DNA from: Sipunculus nudus
Lineage: Eukaryota; Annelida; Sipuncula; Golfingiida; Sipunculidae
DNA length: 64,000 nucleotides
Assembly: GCA_026874595.1 (NCBI GenBank)
Contig: CM049320.1
Span: 54,091,070-54,155,069, forward strand
Direction of reading: 5' to 3'
The notes beneath the pieces are model-generated. The model was not told the DNA's origin. It saw only the letters and a list, made by a program, of their open reading frames with translations, and searched no databases. A program made the position numbers and the translations under genes. Of the stretch, positions 59,897 through 64,000 are shown one piece after another (within the stretch, counting starts at the first letter, position 1; every line of letters starts with the position of its first letter).

Positions 59897-60720
59897 CAGA
59901 GAGAATAGGGTTGGGTATCCGGCTCGCGGCACATCCTCGATTAATCAGGCCGATTTTGGCAGCGGTTAGGGATTTCTATTGGAAATAACGGCTGTACCAC
60001 TTTGGACCAGGCAACCCTTCGACGTGACGTCATACTATGGATGACGTCGACCTTCATTCGGTTTTGCAGGAACTCCCGAGTGAGGAGATGTGTACTCACT
60101 AATCCACGCCCACCCAGGGCACCATGGTTATAATATTACTAAATTTTATTGTCGTTCTATCAGATAATATTTCTCTACACGTTCCAACTTAATATCCAAC
60201 TGACGAAGAAGCCTGTGAGATTCGAAAGCATGTGTGTTATTAAACTAGGCAGTCTATCTAAAAGGCGTCACTGTTTATCTTTACCGTCGCTTCAATTATA
60301 TATGAACTCGGCTATACTATTTATAACCATGGAAATTGAGGCTACGTCCAGCCGAATCAAGAGGGAACTACTAAATTTGAGAGAAAAAACTTGCTCAGGT
60401 AATTAGTGATCTATACTTCCTGACGCAATGTAGGAAACAAGATCAAATTCCGAAGGGACTCAAATAACAAACCGAACTACGTACAGCACGCCATTTGCGG
60501 TAAAACATACCGGGAGCAATCCAGGAAATTTAGAAACCACCTAATACACACAATGTACATTAACAGTACCTGGAAAAAAACTAAAAAATATCTACCAAGT
60601 GAACAGGTCATACTATAAGTGGATAATAAATACCATGACGATCTCCAGAACAGATTAAAAAAGAAAACAGGTAAGCTTGAGAAACTCAAACAACCGAAAC
60701 AACTTTAATACAAAGCAGAT
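59897..60720 (+). mobile_element. Penelope-like element: terminal repeat plus ORF start
   Basis: The terminal part ('tagggttgggtatccggctcgcggcaca', broken here as tagggttgggtatccggctc and gcggcaca) runs into CTGACGA (60200-60206) and GAAA (60224-60227). A degenerate ORF then starts MEIEATSSRIKRELLNLREK, followed by LYFLTQCRKQDQIPKGLK, HAICGKTYREQSRKFRNHLI and YHDDLQNRLKKKTGKL. 'FL..C....IPkGL' is the N-terminal conserved stretch of Penelope-like proteins. Stops and frameshifts break it, and reverse transcriptase and GIY-YIG are absent. Confidence 0.6.
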
Positions 60721-61270
60721 GATCTATCAAGATGATTAATAGATCCGATTATGCTCCGTTACATGACAAATCCAAAATAATCAATCTATCCATTCAATCT
60801 TTTTCTTCCCACTTTATTTTTAGTTTACTTTTGTCACTTTTTTCTTATCTACTTCATCACTTTGTTTTTATCTTTACCATGTTATTTTTTCTCCCTTTAC
60901 CTTATAAACTGTACCTTTTTTTCCAGTATTATATCTATTTATTATTTTACATATTATCATTATAATTTCTATTATTATTATTATTTCTGATCCAGTTTTT
61001 GATTACTATACCATGTACATTGTATTCGGTAACATATTTTCTCCTAATCTTTTGAATATAAATTATGTATACCTTATTTTTTGTTCAAATAGATCTCTCC
61101 TCTTTTTTAATTTTTTATACTTTCTGAATTACTTTGTCTCTCTTTAAATACTTTGTTTTAAGTTAATAGTGCACTTTTTGTTATACGATTATTATTTTCT
61201 TATCATACTAGTATTATTATGATTAAAATTATTATCCTTTTATTTTTATTATTATGATCATCATTATCAG

Positions 61271-61317
<47 letters not shown>

Positions 61318-61479
61318 GTATTAGTATTATCAGCACTATGTTTGTTATTTTGTTTATATCTATTACAACAATTTTTGCATAATCATCACTTGATTAATTT
61401 TCTGTTTTTAATTTTATTATTTATCTAACGTGTATTTTTTTTTTATTTCTTTACATACCGGCGAATTAGCGTGGAACAT
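60721..61479. other. T-rich low-complexity region
   Basis: Dominated by T-rich and ATT-rich sequence. Nothing coding is supported. Confidence 0.6.
61273..61317. repeat. (ATT)n microsatellite
   Basis: About 15 tandem ATT units. Confidence 0.95.
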
Positions 61480-61489
61480 CTAACATGCC

Positions 61490-62006
61490 AGAGGGTCGGG
61501 CTGGGTGAGACATCTCCTTGGCCGGACAGTGACTGCTAAATCGTACCCCCGACCCTCACAGAAGGAGTAGGGTTGGGCATCCGGCTCGCGGCACACCCTC
61601 GACCGATTAATCGGACGAACTTTGGCATTCGACATGCGACTCCAGTAGGGACTTCTATTTGAAATGGCGGGCTGTACCACAGAGGGCTGCAATTTGGACT
61701 AGGCGACCATTTGGTTTCGCGGAATTCCAGAGTGCGGCGATGTGTACACACTTACCACGCACATCCAGGGCATTATGGTTATAGTATTACTAAATATGCA
61801 GTCAGCTTTAAAATACACTGTTTCTGACATTATGGACTCTATAAGTCGTCTTTCCATCATGTAACATCTCTCTACACCTTCCCACTTAATTACCACCTGA
61901 TGAAGAAGCCTGTGTGCTTTGAGAGCTCGTTGGTTAATAAACTAGTTAGTCTACCTAAAAGGCGTCATTGTTTATCTTTACCTTTACTTTAACATGTCTA
62001 TACCAT

Positions 62007-62044
<38 letters not shown>
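61490..62044 (+). mobile_element. Penelope-like terminal repeat, solo copy
   Basis: Homologous to 59,897-60,290 (gggttgggcatccggctcgc; gggctgtaccac; tatggttatagtattactaaat). Hammerhead-like core CTGATGA (61897-61903), AAGC/GCTT stem, then GAGA (61921-61924) in place of GAAA. Ends in (AT)n. Confidence 0.55.

Positions 62045-62077
<33 letters not shown>
62010..62077. repeat. (AT)n(GA)n compound microsatellite
   Basis: AT run (62010-62044) passing directly into a GA run (62044-62077), at the tail of the Penelope-like copy. Confidence 0.95.
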
Positions 62078-62078
<1 letters not shown>

Positions 62079-62080
<2 letters not shown>

Positions 62081-63273
62081 CCCGACGGATACAGCAGATC
62101 CAATTTATGTCTCCTTAAGGGATACGTCGCCTGCTCTTTCTAATATTTCACAGTATAATGTTGTTATGGCATGCGTAATGGGGCCACGTAACATTGTGTT
62201 GATTGTGTTGACATCAATAGGGGAGCAGATGAAGGAGAGGGAATCTCCAATTAGTGAGAACCTTCTATAAGAAACACGTCAGAGAGCTAAACAACAAACA
62301 TATCCTTGTAATAACGTCGTCCGAGCACACTGTAGGCTTCATTGACCAGGCATCTAGAACCGACATAGACTAGCATGAAATTTTCGTATGTTTAGGCATA
62401 TTAAACACAATGATTTATTAGCAAATAAAAAAAATTAGAAATGAATAAATATACTAAGTTATACAATAACAAAAATAACTGGAGTCGTACGCACTTGACA
62501 GCAGCCTTCAGCGGTTTGACTATCTAACAACAAAATCCTGTAAAACACGGTCTCTTTTTTGTTTTGTGTATTGTAAAGCCAAAATTTATTACCAAGTTAC
62601 TGTGATATAAATCTTTAAACGATTAGTAATGTCTGAACACAAACCTCTTCCTTCTGGAAATAATATTCACAAATTACACATTGTTAAAGTATATTCTTAA
62701 CGAATGTAGACCATCTGGCCGAAAACCAAAATGCCAAAACAAATTTCCACGTATCCAAAATGCCGAAGTCTAGCTGTATCTTACAAACTCGCAGGATTAC
62801 CGTTATTGTTATTATGTCTTAGTGTATAAAATACAATATCCAATGACATTGATTTCATTATATACTGCTTCAGTTATAATTTATATTATTTATAAGAGAG
62901 CGCGAAAGGTTAATATACGCATCAACCTGTATAAGAAATATCGGGACCGTAGTGCTTTTCAATTTGCTAGATCTATGTTGAGCTGACTGTACAATTTTCT
63001 GAAGTATCCAAAGTTTCATAGAACATGGATCTTTATCCACTAAATTCTGCTGAACTGTCTTTATTCCTGACTTTGCGAATGCAAATTAAATGAACAACTA
63101 AATCAGTTACTCATTTAATCACTTTAAACCCAGGCCAACACTGTCAGCCTGCCAGGGGTCCATGGGATCACACCCGGCTTCTCTTGGTCACACCTTGGGC
63201 GTGATATGTCATACCAGGCCTGTACGCAAGAGTTTGCAGCAAAAAAAAAAATTAAAATAAACAATTTCCTTAC
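62079..63273. other. Intergenic or intronic stretch with a weak coding-like relic
   Basis: Near 62,150-62,380 the plus strand gives disjoint open pieces (MACVMGPRNIVLIVLTSIGE; HVRELNNKHILVITSSEHTV) in different frames. They could be a decayed retroelement. Nothing else is supported. Confidence 0.25.
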
Positions 63274-63402
63274 CTTCACCACTTCCCCTTGATACCCCAA
63301 GATCTCCTGACTGTTCGGAGAAGTCCGTAAACATAACATTCAGGCCTCGTTTGTTCCGCGTCTTCCTCATTGGCATGCCTCCATAGGAATGACGCTTGTC
63401 AA
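63274..63402 (-). CDS. Candidate 129-nt phase-1/1 exon
   Basis: Acceptor ttaattatcag and donor GTAAGG bound 129 nt, fully open in the symmetric phase-1 frame: DKRHSYGGMPMRKTRNKRGL, then NVMFTDFSEQSGDLGVSRGS, GE. Composition is far more balanced than the surroundings. It has the same strand and phase as the PT exons, so it may be an upstream exon of the mucin-like gene. Alternatively the KR and NKR dibasic sites would suit a processed secreted precursor. No family recognised. Confidence 0.5.
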
Positions 63403-63481
63403 CTGATAATTAATTAAATATACCCGGTATATATATTAAATGTAACACTATGCATTTATCTATGCAAGAAATCCAACTCAG

Positions 63482-63731
63482 TTCTAAAGGCCTCTCAAGC
63501 ACGTCCCTCTCACTGGGGTACCCCGGGTTACAAAACACATACCCGGACTATGAGGATCCGGAGAAACTCAGCATCACCCTAGGAGCATGGAGTGATTCTG
63601 GTGATCTGGCTGAACTGGGGGTCATATAAGGGACCAACGCTACTAACGCGGCCAAAGCACAGCGGGACATTCTGAAGAGTTACTACATCTCCGATGTCGG
63701 CAGCATCCCCTGGCAGCATGTCATGATTTAA
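63482..63731 (+). pseudogene. Plus-strand terminal-exon-like sequence with internal stop
   Basis: After acceptor 'atccaactcag' the frame reads SKGLSSTSLSLGYPGLQNTY, PDYEDPEKLSITLGAWSDSG, DLAELGVI, TAA, then GTNATNAAKAQRDILKSYYI, SDVGSIPWQHVMI and TAA. The same frame stays protein-like on both sides of the stop at 63627-63629 (82 codons overall), so a single nonsense change or error is likely. GC content is higher than in flanking DNA. Family not recognised. AATAAA at 63990-63995 could end the transcript. Confidence 0.4.
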
Positions 63732-63989
63732 GTTGTTTCATCTGCAGAGCTTTTGTAATCACCGAACCTTGATTATTTGGTAACAAACGTTATGGATTCT
63801 GCATAGGTTTATCAAATTATCTTGTAATTCATGGTTTTCTTTGTCATTTTTATGTTGAATTTCATTACGTTGATGTTTATTTGTATCTAACCATCTCACT
63901 CATTATAATATTTATTGTACATTTATATAATTTGTCACTCCCTTAAAATGCAACAATCCTCTTGAGATTTCCTGATTAAATATATTTGA

Positions 63990-63995
63990 AATAAA
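63990..63995 (+). terminator. Possible polyA signal
   Basis: AATAAA about 260 bp after the final TAA of the plus-strand terminal-exon-like sequence. In AT-rich DNA this hexamer is common. Confidence 0.3.
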
Positions 63996-64000
63996 TCAAT

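Noticed and set aside
61480-61751. Two minus-strand ORFs (RSPYWSRMSNAKVRPINRSR...) in GC-richer DNA.
   Set aside because: They lie in the Penelope-like terminal repeat and are broken in the paralogous copy at 59,900-60,140.
8401-62077. The many (AT)n and (GA)n tracts considered as centromeric or CRISPR-like structure.
   Set aside because: They are ordinary microsatellites, mostly at retroelement tails or fixed intron positions; no spacer-repeat pattern exists.

Overview
This is an AT-rich, intron-rich invertebrate nuclear window. The organism is most likely a lophotrochozoan such as a marine bivalve. That guess rests on a vWD/C8 mucin-type gene with many tiny phase-1 introns, abundant non-LTR and Penelope-like retroelements, hammerhead-like motifs in the Penelope-like ends, and (AT)n-tailed repeats. 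No operons, CRISPR arrays, rRNA or tRNA genes were seen. Single-exon ORFs are mostly noise here; the real coding signal is in short exons with canonical splice sites on the minus strand.

The main content is one large minus-strand gene, read from about 57.4 kb down to 4.6 kb. It encodes a secreted, mucin-like protein. Its upstream part is at least 22 very short exons (30, 36, 39, 60, 84 or 87 nt). Each is a multiple of three, bounded by phase-1 introns, and encodes a Pro/Thr-rich segment such as PTTPCPTCPPP or PPTTTPAPPPAPTTTPAAP; together they make 1,206 nt (402 codons). The gene then runs, in matching splice phase, into a von Willebrand factor type D domain (7897-6568) and a C8 cysteine domain (5200-4911). 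One vWD exon has an in-frame TAA. The Pro/Thr exons have multiplied by tandem duplication of exon plus flanking intron: a ~992-bp array with 8 copies of one exon (47.0-57.5 kb, interrupted by a 2.2-kb insert), a ~3-kb array with 3 units (16.6-25.4 kb), and a set of older, divergent units between 26 and 42 kb. Many decayed exon copies, which have lost a splice site or their 3' half, lie among the live ones.

The introns hold mobile elements. There is a broken L1/Tx1-like LINE (9.46-13.24 kb, plus) and a second fossil of the same family (37.78-38.82 kb). CR1-like LINE C-terminal fossils were carried along inside the 3-kb units. A 2.09-kb non-autonomous hAT element (28.79-30.88 kb) has perfect 8-bp target duplications. 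A 597-bp pogo/Tigger-like MITE has TA duplications. A putative TIR element exists in two copies because it lies in a segmental duplication. Two Penelope-like families carry hammerhead-like cores and end in (AT)n. At 28.4-28.8 kb there is a small, CRE-containing first-exon candidate with an IQPYMLEP motif. At the right edge are a clean 129-nt phase-1 minus-strand exon and a plus-strand terminal-exon-like relic with a polyA signal.
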